This document shows positions 31,750 to 39,823 of a stretch of 62,496 nucleotides of DNA, one piece after another (position 1 is the first letter of the stretch; the number at the start of each line of letters is the position of its first letter). The position numbers and the translations under genes were made by a program. The notes beneath the pieces were generated by a model. The model saw nothing but the letters and a program-made list of their open reading frames with translations, did not search any database and was not told the origin of the DNA. The DNA lies in contig DPHV01000031.1 of assembly GCA_003521625.1 (NCBI GenBank), forward strand, positions 139,073 through 201,568, written 5' to 3'. This stretch comes from Ruminococcus sp. (GTDB taxonomy: Bacteria > Bacillota > Clostridia > Oscillospirales > Acutalibacteraceae).

Positions 31750-31915
31750 ATTATCCTCCAAATATACATTGTATATTTAAAATTATATCACAGGTTGTTT
31801 GTAAAAACAATCTGGGAAATTCATAATTACGATTTACAGTTGGATTTTTGTATTAACGCTGGACTTTTGCAAAGTTATGTGGTATATGTTTGTGCTACGA
31901 AAGGTGGCATAAACT

Positions 31916-32179
31916 ATGGATATACTTGAAGATTTATATTACGGAAACCTGTTTCCGCACGAAAAATGTGCAAAGCTTGATGATGAAATAAAAGAACTGC
32001 TCGGGTTGCTTAACAGAAATAAAGAAAAGCTCATAGCAACTCTTTCCGACGAGCAGAAAGAAACCTTTGAAAAATACAAAGACTGCAAGCAGGAAATTTC
32101 TGAAATCTGTGAACGAAACGCATTTCTAAATGGCTTTCGATTAGGAGCAAGGATCATCATTGAAGTAGTCAATAACTAA
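31916..32179 (+). CDS. Small helical protein (DUF6809-like)
   Basis: An 87-residue helical protein (EDLYYGNLFPHEKCA start, FRLGARIIIEV end) of a type common in clostridial genomes and elements, with no known function. AGGTGG precedes ATG 31916. It is isolated on the plus strand among minus-strand genes and has its own strong terminator. Confidence 0.75.
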   Translation: MDILEDLYYGNLFPHEKCAKLDDEIKELLGLLNRNKEKLIATLSDEQKETFEKYKDCKQEISEICERNAFLNGFRLGARIIIEVVNN

Positions 32180-32228
32180 AAAGGCGGATAGGTAATCAAA
32201 ACTTAAATTGATTACCTGTCCGCTTTTG
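32180..32228. terminator. Long hairpin terminator
   Basis: Nineteen-bp stem with two G-T pairs (32180-32198 with 32209-32227), ten-base loop, A-run and T-run on either side. It could act in both directions. Confidence 0.9.
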
Positions 32229-32238
32229 ATTGAAATTA

Positions 32239-32397
32239 TTATCTTCCGACTACCAAGAAATGAGGACTTAATCCCATCAGCGTTTCTTCATGTTCGGTTG
32301 TGTGGATAATATCAAGCAGTATATTTCTACTATCTGTATCCTGCCACTTTTCATCAAGCTTCGGCATTATCCATATGCAAACTTCAACAGCGCAATT
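32239..32397 (-). pseudogene. C-terminal fragment of an unidentified gene
   Basis: One minus-strand frame reads about 52 protein-like residues (CAVEVCIWIMPKLDEKW, then LLDIIHTTEHEETLMGL, then SPHFLVVGR) to the stop at 32239. There is no start of its own, and the frame runs back into the end of the acetyltransferase gene at 32399. It looks like the tail of a gene whose front was replaced. I do not recognise the family. Confidence 0.5.
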
Positions 32398-32398
32398 T

Positions 32399-32959
32399 TT
32401 ATTCAGCAAAATAATCTTCTTTTAATATTGCGTAATGTACATAGTCACAAATGCCCTGCATATTTTTGCCAGCCTGTCTTGCGGTTCCTTCATATAGTAA
32501 TCCGCATTTCTTCATTACATCTCCTGAGTGTGGATTGCGAGGCTCATGATATGCTTCAATACGATTTAAGCCTACATCTTCAAACAAGAATCTGATTATT
32601 TCTTTAAAAGCTTCGCTCATTATGCCTTTGTGCCACCAATTATAACCAAGACAATATCCGATTGTAGCGGCTTCGATATCCTCCCTGAGTTGTACCACGC
32701 TGATTGCACCTATAGGCTCGCCGATTTCTTTCAGTTCTATTTTCCAGTCATAAAAATCAAGCTTATCCTGATTATCCAACAAAAATTTGTGATATGTAGT
32801 TTCTAATTGCTCAACGCTTTCATAAGGCGACCAAGTCATATATTTGGTTACTCTCTCATCATTTGCCCAGTTTCTGAACATCGGCTCAGCGTCATCGCTT
32901 TTTGTTTTACGAAGTATCAGTCTTTCTGTTTCAAGTGTTACTGTTCCAAGATTTTTCAT
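32399..32959 (-). CDS. RimJ/RimL-type GNAT acetyltransferase
   Basis: 186 residues with the RimJ/L opening (LETERLILRKTKSDDAEPMF), IGYCLGYNWWHKGIMSEA for acetyl-CoA, and the ending YEGTARQAGKNMQGICDYVHYAILKEDY split over the last 40 residues. These enzymes acetylate protein N-termini or small molecules; the substrate is unknown. GGGGTGA precedes ATG 32959. It is part of a minus-strand run of small transferase and hydrolase genes. Confidence 0.88.
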   Translation of the reverse strand: MKNLGTVTLETERLILRKTKSDDAEPMFRNWANDERVTKYMTWSPYESVEQLETTYHKFLLDNQDKLDFYDWKIELKEIGEPIGAISVVQLREDIEAATIGYCLGYNWWHKGIMSEAFKEIIRFLFEDVGLNRIEAYHEPRNPHSGDVMKKCGLLYEGTARQAGKNMQGICDYVHYAILKEDYFAE

Positions 32960-33001
32960 ATAAAATTCACCCCTAAATAGATAATATTTTTTATCTCATT
33001 A

Positions 33002-33805
33002 TTATTTCAATCTTCCGTAAGCGTTGCGGATAACTCCGACTGACAGAAGATGTCTTTTCATATTTCTTTGCAAAGTTGTGCTTTCTGGTAAGGCACTATA
33101 ATCAGTTGATTCTGTGTTATACAACCATTCAATAAAATCAGTTCCAATTTCACCCTCGTCAAAAATTTCAAATCTATTTTGGAAACAGATAATATTTGAG
33201 TTTTCGTTTAACATTTCTTTGAGCTGACTATCCAAAAGCCAAGAGTGACAACGGTATTCAGCATTTGCTAAGTTGGGATAATATTCAGCAAAGAATTCCT
33301 TTGCTTTCATTAAAGACTTATCAACAGCAGATGGAGAAAAATCAGCGTCAGAGGGAATATGAATACCGATTACAATTTTATCATCAATATGCTTCATCTC
33401 ATATTCCAATTCGCCGATTCTGAACAAATGACATCCAGCTTGACGAGTTGTCCACCAATAGCGGTCAAAATATAACTTACCTGTCATTTTATAGGTTTCG
33501 TCAATAAAGCGAGGATAACATTTCATTGTATCAAAATAAATTTTGTCGCTGATACCCTTTGTTTTATAAATTTCATAAGCATCTGCTGATGCTTTCAGCA
33601 TACAGGTAAGTATCTTGATATTATCTTCATCCTCACCGAGAATAGCTTGAAGTTCTAACTGAGCGTCATTCATCTTTTCGTAGATAAGAAAATCCTTTAG
33701 CTGTTTATCTACTGTGTTAAAATCAGAGTTATCGGCAAATTCAAGCACACGTCTTTTTATTTCAGGTTGCAATTTGATTGTGTTGCAAAGCGTTAAAATA
33801 TCCAT
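33002..33805 (-). CDS. Acyltransferase-domain protein (GNAT-like C-terminal family)
   Basis: About 267 residues. The N-terminal half is helical. The C-terminal half contains IGIHIPSDADFSPSAVDKSL then AKEFFAEYYPNLANAEYRCHSWLL, as in two-domain acyltransferases with a GNAT-like C-terminus. Start at ATG 33805 with GGTGAAAG upstream; an upstream frame extends to 33847 without support. Function within the element is unknown. Confidence 0.7.
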   Translation of the reverse strand: MDILTLCNTIKLQPEIKRRVLEFADNSDFNTVDKQLKDFLIYEKMNDAQLELQAILGEDEDNIKILTCMLKASADAYEIYKTKGISDKIYFDTMKCYPRFIDETYKMTGKLYFDRYWWTTRQAGCHLFRIGELEYEMKHIDDKIVIGIHIPSDADFSPSAVDKSLMKAKEFFAEYYPNLANAEYRCHSWLLDSQLKEMLNENSNIICFQNRFEIFDEGEIGTDFIEWLYNTESTDYSALPESTTLQRNMKRHLLSVGVIRNAYGRLK

Positions 33806-33945
33806 AAATCTTTCACCATATATCCGCAGTAAAACAGAAAAAATCATATTTTTCGTTCCATTGTGGGCAAATCAATAATGTCTTTTTGGACTAACTTCAA
33901 ATGTTGTACCATCGATAGAATAAATATACCTATGTAGTATTTGTA

Positions 33946-34572
33946 TCATAAAATATCCTCTAAAGCACATAACTCGTTTAAGTTACTGATAGTGTAGTTC
34001 GGTTGTTCTTCTTGTGTCATAGGCGTAGCAAGTCCGCCAAAGCCCTGTTTAATCCATACGGTTTTCATCCCGATTTTATTGGCAGGAACAATATCATTAT
34101 CGAGTCTGTCGCCGACCATTACCGATTCTTCTGCCTTGCAACCAGCTTTGTTTAGAGCAATTTCAAAGATACGCAAATCAGGCTTTGCTACGCCCTCCTC
34201 GGCAGAAGCTACAACAAGGTTTATGTATTTAAGTAAGCCGATTTTTTCTAACCGTTCTTCACTGCAAAAGACCTGATTGGCAATAATTCCGATTTTATAT
34301 TTCTTGCTTAATTTTCTTAAACATTCTTCCGCTTCAGGATATACAAATTCGTCATCACTGTTCCAAGGAGCCATAGTCAAGCCGTAATATTCAAGTGCCT
34401 TATGGTAGCCATTTTGATTGTGTTTTGAAATCTCGACCATTCTCTGATAAAACTCATCATAGCCGACATCAGTATTTGAAATCGTTTTTTCGATTCTGTT
34501 TTTATAAGCAACACTTTCATCAACTAGCGTTGAGCCAATATCAAAGAAAATCCATTTAATAATACTCATCAT
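33946..34572 (-). CDS. HAD-superfamily hydrolase
   Basis: 208 residues with HAD motif I FFDIGSTLVDE (nucleophile Asp; the second Asp is Gly, as in a common subgroup), motif II IIANQ, a Lys in EGVAKPDLRIFE, and VMVGDRLDNDIVPA (motif IV). It probably removes phosphate from a small metabolite. ATG 34572 overlaps the stop of the Nudix gene, so the two are coupled. Confidence 0.85.
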   Translation of the reverse strand: MMSIIKWIFFDIGSTLVDESVAYKNRIEKTISNTDVGYDEFYQRMVEISKHNQNGYHKALEYYGLTMAPWNSDDEFVYPEAEECLRKLSKKYKIGIIANQVFCSEERLEKIGLLKYINLVVASAEEGVAKPDLRIFEIALNKAGCKAEESVMVGDRLDNDIVPANKIGMKTVWIKQGFGGLATPMTQEEQPNYTISNLNELCALEDIL

Positions 34573-35015
34573 TTTATCAACGTATCTACAAACTCTCTGT
34601 TTATAATCTCCTTTAACAGCAAAGGTTGAATCCGAGGATAAGTCCAATTTGTCGGCAGATCCTCAAAGAATTCAATTCGTTCAATCTCGCTGTGAAGTTC
34701 ACTTTCAAAGCTCTTTATCTCAGCGTAATAGAGTTTGCCAAAGGTTTCTTTACCATCAAAGTTATCGGGAGCCGTTACAGCATAAATGCAGACAGGCTGA
34801 ATCGCATAATCTATCGCTCCGGTTTCTTCGTATAATTCACGCTTGGCTGTATCGTCAATGGCTTCTCCTGCTTCTCTGTGACCGCCGGGGCATTCGTATG
34901 TATCACGCTCTTTATGTTTGCAGAATACCCACTTGCCATTTGTTTTTGCTACGATAACAGCGAATTTTATTAAGCTATCGTCCACTGTATCATAAAATCT
35001 CACTACCGTCTCCAT
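34569..35015 (-). CDS. Nudix hydrolase
   Basis: 148 residues with a Nudix box GGHREAGEAIDDTAKREL then YEETG (GX5EX7REUXEEXGU pattern). It hydrolyses nucleoside diphosphates linked to another moiety; the substrate cannot be predicted. It is adjacent to the GNAT gene at 35019 with three bases between them and is coupled to the HAD gene downstream. Confidence 0.9.
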   Translation of the reverse strand: METVVRFYDTVDDSLIKFAVIVAKTNGKWVFCKHKERDTYECPGGHREAGEAIDDTAKRELYEETGAIDYAIQPVCIYAVTAPDNFDGKETFGKLYYAEIKSFESELHSEIERIEFFEDLPTNWTYPRIQPLLLKEIINREFVDTLIK

Positions 35016-35018
35016 ATT

Positions 35019-35489
35019 TCAATCCTTCTCGTAAAATACAATCGTCATTTTATCATTGATTATCTCTGTTTTACCAGTTTTATGATAGCCAAGCTTTTCA
35101 TATAAATAGCAGTTGCCTTTTTCCTGCAAGATAGTGTCGAGCTTCCAATGATGCTTTCCGTGAATACGCTCTGCTTCTTTTATCGCTTGCTGAGCGTATC
35201 CTTTATTTCTGTATTCGGGCATTATGAAAATCGGAGATATTCTTTTTCTTGTAATACCGTCCTTAAAATCAACAACTCGAATCACGCCGACCTTTATATT
35301 ATCTGCCGTTATGAAGTAGTATGTCGTTTCGGGTTGGTTGAAGCGAAATAGTATATCTTCGTAATTTTCTGTGGCAGGGCTTGTTTCTGTATCTTGATAT
35401 TTTTCGTATAGCTCCGCAAACGCTTCTTTTTGCATTTGCAAGATAGTATTCAAATCCTTAAATTCAGCTACTATAAGCTTTATGTCCAT
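35019..35489 (-). CDS. GNAT acetyltransferase
   Basis: About 156 residues with ISPIFIMPEYRNKGYAQQAI for acetyl-CoA binding and CYLYEKLGYHKTG near the C-terminus. ATG 35489 has GTGAGG six bases upstream; the longer start at 35507 would overlap the previous gene by ten bases. It is translationally close to the upstream GNAT gene and the Nudix gene, suggesting one operon. Confidence 0.87.
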   Translation of the reverse strand: MDIKLIVAEFKDLNTILQMQKEAFAELYEKYQDTETSPATENYEDILFRFNQPETTYYFITADNIKVGVIRVVDFKDGITRKRISPIFIMPEYRNKGYAQQAIKEAERIHGKHHWKLDTILQEKGNCYLYEKLGYHKTGKTEIINDKMTIVFYEKD

Positions 35490-35497
35490 TGTATTCC

Positions 35498-35932
35498 TCA
35501 CAACCATTGTATAAACGCTGTTTTATCAGTGCAATTGTAGCCTGCTCTTTTATAGAAGTTAAGTGTACCTTCGTTTTTAGAGCCTGTGAGCAACATCATT
35601 TTGTAGCAATCCGCTTTCTGTGCAAGCTCCTTTGCATAATTCAGGCAGGCTGTTGCGTAGCCTTTACCTCTGTAATCAGCGTGAGTAACCACATTTTCTA
35701 TAAAAGCATAGGGACGGATATTTCTTGTAAGATTTGGAATTATCACGCACACGCAGGAAGAAACAATTTTGCCTTCAATCTCAGAAACAATAATGTGATG
35801 ATTTTCGTCGTTGCAAATTGTATTCCATGTTTTCTCCAAATTTTCGCTATGCTCAGGAACCCCCAATTCGTGTAAGTGGGTATATAATTCAAGCAACTCG
35901 TTCAGTTCATCTATTTTGATTTCTCTAGTCAT
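35498..35932 (-). CDS. GNAT acetyltransferase (copy 2 of the duplicated gene)
   Basis: Near-identical to 13925-14359, including DYRGKGYATACLNYA and NFYKRAGYN. It precedes the acetyltransferase/Nudix/HAD run and follows the sigma-like gene. In copy 1 the same gene is followed by an AAC(6')-like gene. The GNAT-sigma pair is thus constant while the genes beyond it change. ATG 35932 has GGTG at proper distance. Confidence 0.87.
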   Translation of the reverse strand: MTREIKIDELNELLELYTHLHELGVPEHSENLEKTWNTICNDENHHIIVSEIEGKIVSSCVCVIIPNLTRNIRPYAFIENVVTHADYRGKGYATACLNYAKELAQKADCYKMMLLTGSKNEGTLNFYKRAGYNCTDKTAFIQWL

Positions 35933-36075
35933 TTTCATCACCGTAATACGAATATTCTATTTAAATTCTACCATCAAAACAATAATATAGCAATTATTTT
36001 GAAAATTAAAACGCTATAAATTTCACAAAAAATAACAAAGCAAAAATGTGAATCGAAGTGTGGTTCATACCCTTA

Positions 36076-36885
36076 TTATTCTAAATTTTCTTTTAATCGC
36101 TTTAGAATTTTCTTTAATCTCTTTTCTGCTCCCTCGGCTGTCGTACCAACTATCAATGATGCTTTACGGATTGTCATTTTCTCTTTGTTTTTCAGGCAGT
36201 TGGGACAGATACCAAATACTAACTCAATCAGCCTTAAATCCTGTGGTCTGAGTTTACTCAAAGCTGTCTTTAACTTTTCTCTCTGTTCGTTTTTGAAATA
36301 TATCTCTTCGGGGGAGAGAGTATCTATCTCAGTATCAGCGGTTGAAGAACTGAAATAATTCTCATTATCTTGATTTTGAATATCAAGATTGCTGTTCTGC
36401 TTAAACCGAGTTGAAGTAATAATGCAGTTCTGCACTGTATTTTCTGAAATATTTAGTTTCTTTGCAATATCTGCAATCACTTTTTCAAGTGGTTTGCTTT
36501 TCGGTTGTTGTGAGTGAAGCAATGCTACTTTTCGCAAATTCATATACTGATTATCGTTATCGATATGTACATTACCGCAGACGGTACGCACATATTCGTG
36601 CCAAGCCTTGAGTACTTTATATTTTATAAGTTGCAGTAAAGGTATATCCGAATCGTAGTTTTGCAGTTCGCTCCACAGCAGAGAGGAAAAGATTTGTTTC
36701 AGGTCGTCAATTCTATTACTATCCAAACCGTATTTCTTTATAAACAGTTGAGCGTTTCTGTTGAGTACAGGCTCATAAAAATAAAGAAATTCATCAAAGT
36801 ATTTTTCATCTTTAGTTTCTTTGTAGCGTATAAAATAATCATTCAAGTTAGCAAGCCTGATTGGAACATAATCAAGCTGATACAT
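36076..36885 (-). CDS. Sigma-70-family-like factor of the mobile element
   Basis: 269 residues. The N-terminal half has region-2-like helices (FDEFLYFYEPVLNRNAQLFI, then DLKQIFSSLLWSEL). A middle HTH (IAKKLNISENTVQNCI) and the C-terminal region-4-like segment (LRPQDLRLIELVFG, then IRKASLIVGTTAEGAEKRLK) follow. Such factors are common on clostridial mobile elements and probably act on element genes. A decayed duplicate lies at 14509-15061. It is followed upstream by the DUF6076-like gene, 10 bases away. Confidence 0.8.
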   Translation of the reverse strand: MYQLDYVPIRLANLNDYFIRYKETKDEKYFDEFLYFYEPVLNRNAQLFIKKYGLDSNRIDDLKQIFSSLLWSELQNYDSDIPLLQLIKYKVLKAWHEYVRTVCGNVHIDNDNQYMNLRKVALLHSQQPKSKPLEKVIADIAKKLNISENTVQNCIITSTRFKQNSNLDIQNQDNENYFSSSTADTEIDTLSPEEIYFKNEQREKLKTALSKLRPQDLRLIELVFGICPNCLKNKEKMTIRKASLIVGTTAEGAEKRLKKILKRLKENLE

Positions 36886-36895
36886 TTTATTTTCC

Positions 36896-38044
36896 TTAAT
36901 CTTTCATAGCCTCCTCATATATTTTTGAAAGCTCCATATCTTTCTCGTATTGATTTTCGGCATAGTCAAAATCAACATTAGCCAAATTGAAATAATAGTC
37001 AATAAGCTCCTTTGCCTTGGCAGATACATTCGCACTGTATTTGCTGAGGCTTTTATTTTTGCGGATCGAATCGTAACGATTTTTCCATAGAACATAATAT
37101 GGACTGTCGGATTTTCTCTGTTTTTTCATTTTCCTTTTTGTGACTTCCGGGTGCTTTGCTATATATGAACAAGGTACTCCGTACTTCTTATTTACCGTAC
37201 TGCAATACAGTTGATTGCGAGCTGTGGTCATAAAGAAATATCTGTCGCAGATATCGCATCTCCAAAGATAGTGACCGTGAATGTAGCCTTCAAATAAATC
37301 CGTCATCAGAAAGTCTTTCAGATAATTGTAATAAACCTTCCGAAAAATCTTACTTGTGCCGTTTTCAGATTCTACCACAGGGATTATTGTTGCTCTTGTG
37401 CCGAAAGGGTGGCTGTTAACTTCAAATATAAAATTCATATAAGGGTCGTTTATAAAATCATCGAATGCTTCTGCGAGTTCTGCTTTTGTTCGTGCGTTGT
37501 TTTTTACTATTTTATTTGTGATCTGAAACACGACCGATGAATAATATTCAACTTCCTTTACAGCCGATGAGATATAAAAACCGATTGATAAAGCCGTTTC
37601 CAAATCAACAGATACTTTGATTAATTCGTCTAATTTTTCTGAAATCTTAATTTTATATCTGTTCTTTTCTAATTGACCATATTCTTCATAAAACTTGATT
37701 TTCTCTTCCGTAAAAAGCTTATTGATTTCCTCTTTACATTTCTTGATATCAAATATTTTAAAAATTTCATATTGGCTCAAGATATCAATCGCTGAAATTA
37801 TTTTTGAATGATAATCTAAAAATTCAGTTCTGTTAAAATCCTTATTTAATAATTCTTCCGTATAACTTTTTAAATCTTCAAAAATATTTTCATCAATAAA
37901 TCGACTGTCGGTGTTCATTACAAGAAAACTTGTGAAACCGATAGGATATTCCTTATAGCTGATTGCAAACTTATCTTTTCTATATGTGACGCTAAAAAGA
38001 TTAGTTGTATTCAGCTTTTTCAGTACATTGTCCTTAAAATCCAT
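36896..38044 (-). CDS. DUF6076-like protein with C-terminal zinc finger
   Basis: 382 residues. The first 250 are helical and unassigned. A zinc-finger-like segment, WRCDICDRYFFMTT then QLYCSTV then GVPCSYIAKH, lies at about 262-295. A basic helical tail follows. This arrangement recurs next to sigma-like factors on mobile elements. It is probably co-transcribed with the sigma-like gene and is divergent from the RepA-like ATPase. Confidence 0.7.
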   Translation of the reverse strand: MDFKDNVLKKLNTTNLFSVTYRKDKFAISYKEYPIGFTSFLVMNTDSRFIDENIFEDLKSYTEELLNKDFNRTEFLDYHSKIISAIDILSQYEIFKIFDIKKCKEEINKLFTEEKIKFYEEYGQLEKNRYKIKISEKLDELIKVSVDLETALSIGFYISSAVKEVEYYSSVVFQITNKIVKNNARTKAELAEAFDDFINDPYMNFIFEVNSHPFGTRATIIPVVESENGTSKIFRKVYYNYLKDFLMTDLFEGYIHGHYLWRCDICDRYFFMTTARNQLYCSTVNKKYGVPCSYIAKHPEVTKRKMKKQRKSDSPYYVLWKNRYDSIRKNKSLSKYSANVSAKAKELIDYYFNLANVDFDYAENQYEKDMELSKIYEEAMKD

Positions 38045-38205
38045 AGTATCAACTCCGTTTATATTATATCACTTTGAAAATAAAATCACAAGTATGCAGG
38101 AAAGCAAATTGTGTTGTCACGTACTTTTACGGTTTTTTGAAAATTTCTGACATTTATATATTGAGAGCAAAAAGCTTTCAATATTTTATGGAAGGAGTTG
38201 TTATA

Positions 38206-39288
38206 GTGCGTAACAACAAAAAGCTTACTGTCATTGACGGTGAAACATTAATGGATATGCGAATCAAGCCGATAAGCTTTTGCATTGACTCGTTGCTTCC
38301 CCAGGGAGTATCAATGCTCTGCGGTGCCCCTAAGATAGGTAAGTCGTGGTTAGTGCTTGATTGGTGTGTTCGCATAGCCAAAGGGGAGGAGGTGTGGAAT
38401 TTTGAAACCGCAAAAGGAACTACCTTGTATCTTTGCCTTGAGGATAATCTGAGCAGAATACAACAGAGGCTAAATGAGATTACAGATGAAGTTCCGAACA
38501 ATGTATTCTTTGCAACATCTTCGTGTTCGATGTCGGACGGACTCGCAGAACAAATTGAAAGTTTTGTCGCAGAGCATAAAGATACGGTTCTTGTTGTCAT
38601 AGATACATTTCAGATGATACGAAGTAAAAATAAGGATACTACTTACGCAAATGATTATCAGGAAATTGAGGAACTGAAAAGATTAGCGGACAAGCTGAAA
38701 ATTTCTCTTCTGCTTGTACATCATCTGCGAAAGCAGGGTGACAATGATCCTCTGAATAAAATATCAGGAACGACAGGAATCAGCGGTGCGGTTGATACAA
38801 CATTTATTCTTGATAAGAGCAAGCGTAGTCAGAACAACGCAACAATGATTTGTACAGGCAGAGATATTGAGTACAGAGAGTTGAAACTGAACTTTTCAAA
38901 AGACAATCATATATGGGATTTAGTTTCGGACAGTGTAGAAAGTCCTGAAATACTTTTGCCGGAAGAAATGAATTCGTTAATTGAATTTATGAAACAAAAG
39001 ATTGTCTTCAAGGGGACAAACTCTGAGTTCACAGAAGAATTTAATTCTTTCTGCTGTAAGGAATTCTCTGCAAAAGCGTTAAAGCAGATGATGAATAAAT
39101 GGCGTTACGAATTAGAGGATAACGATGTTTTCTTTAGCTCATACAGAAGTAACGGTAAAAGGTTTGTAAATGTTCACTATATGCCCGACAGTGACTCAAG
39201 TGCCTTAAATGACGGAAATATTATTAGTGCCAAAACTTGCGTTCCTTTCGTCACTTGCGACCCTGACGAGCCGTGTCAGGCAACATAA
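38206..39288 (+). CDS. RepA-like AAA ATPase (RecA/DnaB-fold)
   Basis: 360 residues with Walker A GAPKIGKS (40-47), Walker B VLVVIDTF, and LLLVHHLRKQGD. This is the pattern of the hexameric helicase RepA encoded by plasmids and mobilizable elements. It may initiate replication of the excised circle. The GTG 38206 start is supported by AAGGAG (38192-38197); an ATG at 38188 has none. The mobilization genes follow after the oriT-like gap. Confidence 0.85.
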   Translation: MRNNKKLTVIDGETLMDMRIKPISFCIDSLLPQGVSMLCGAPKIGKSWLVLDWCVRIAKGEEVWNFETAKGTTLYLCLEDNLSRIQQRLNEITDEVPNNVFFATSSCSMSDGLAEQIESFVAEHKDTVLVVIDTFQMIRSKNKDTTYANDYQEIEELKRLADKLKISLLLVHHLRKQGDNDPLNKISGTTGISGAVDTTFILDKSKRSQNNATMICTGRDIEYRELKLNFSKDNHIWDLVSDSVESPEILLPEEMNSLIEFMKQKIVFKGTNSEFTEEFNSFCCKEFSAKALKQMMNKWRYELEDNDVFFSSYRSNGKRFVNVHYMPDSDSSALNDGNIISAKTCVPFVTCDPDEPCQAT

Positions 39289-39404
39289 GCCGATTTGTGC
39301 GATTGTTTTGCAGAGGGCGAGAAAGTACCCGACTGCAAGTAAAAATCTAAATTTGGGCGAATTTACGGCAGAGTTGATATTTCATTTTTAGGAGCAGAGG
39401 TTTG

Positions 39405-39485
39405 GGCTACATTTCCCGGACTTGTCCGGGGCAAGCAGAGCGCCCGGCTGTCCGCCGAACACATAAAACCGAGCGAAGCCCGGAC
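39405..39485 (+). other. Candidate origin of transfer (oriT)
   Basis: A GC-rich island in AT-rich surroundings directly upstream of mobC. It contains the perfect hairpin CCCGGA-CTTG-TCCGGG (39415-39430) followed by a run rich in CGCCCGG and TCCGCCGAAC. Position and structure fit an oriT of MOBP-type elements. No experimentally known nic site could be matched. Confidence 0.5.
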
Positions 39486-39511
39486 CCACTTTAATACGGA
39501 GGTGTATAGAA

Positions 39512-39823
39512 ATAGAAAATCGTAAGAGAAATCAAACATTGAGTATCAGATTAACTCAATCTGAAAAGTCTGCAATCTATAAAAAATCAAAGAAAGCTAA
39601 GCTGACATTGACTGAATATATTTTGAAATCTTCATTACAAAGTGAAATCAAAGTAGTTGATTTGCAACCACTGCTAGTTGAGCTGAAAAGGATTGGCAAC
39701 AATTTGAATCAGATAACAAGAAAGATAAACAGCGGTGCTTTTTGTTCGTATAATTTTGAAGAAGTAATTACTATGCAAAGAAAAATCTATAATGCAATCA
39801 TAAAACTTTCGGAGGAAAAGTAA
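39512..39823 (+). CDS. MobC-like relaxosome protein, possible ATA start
   Basis: Ribbon-helix-helix accessory protein that assists the relaxase at oriT. Conserved features are LSIRLTQSEKSAIYKKSK and RIGNNLNQITRKIN. There is no ATG. A good GGAGGTG (39498-39504) lies seven bases before an ATA codon (39512) that opens the family-like N-terminus ENRKRNQTLSIRL. The first conventional start is TTG 39539, which has no ribosome-binding site. The stop overlaps the relaxase ATG. Confidence 0.8.
   Translation: MENRKRNQTLSIRLTQSEKSAIYKKSKKAKLTLTEYILKSSLQSEIKVVDLQPLLVELKRIGNNLNQITRKINSGAFCSYNFEEVITMQRKIYNAIIKLSEEK

Noticed and set aside
33848..33945. A possible short coding remnant on the minus strand (YIYSIDGTTFEVSPKRHY).
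   Set aside because: Too short to identify and without a start; left as unassigned intergenic sequence within the element.
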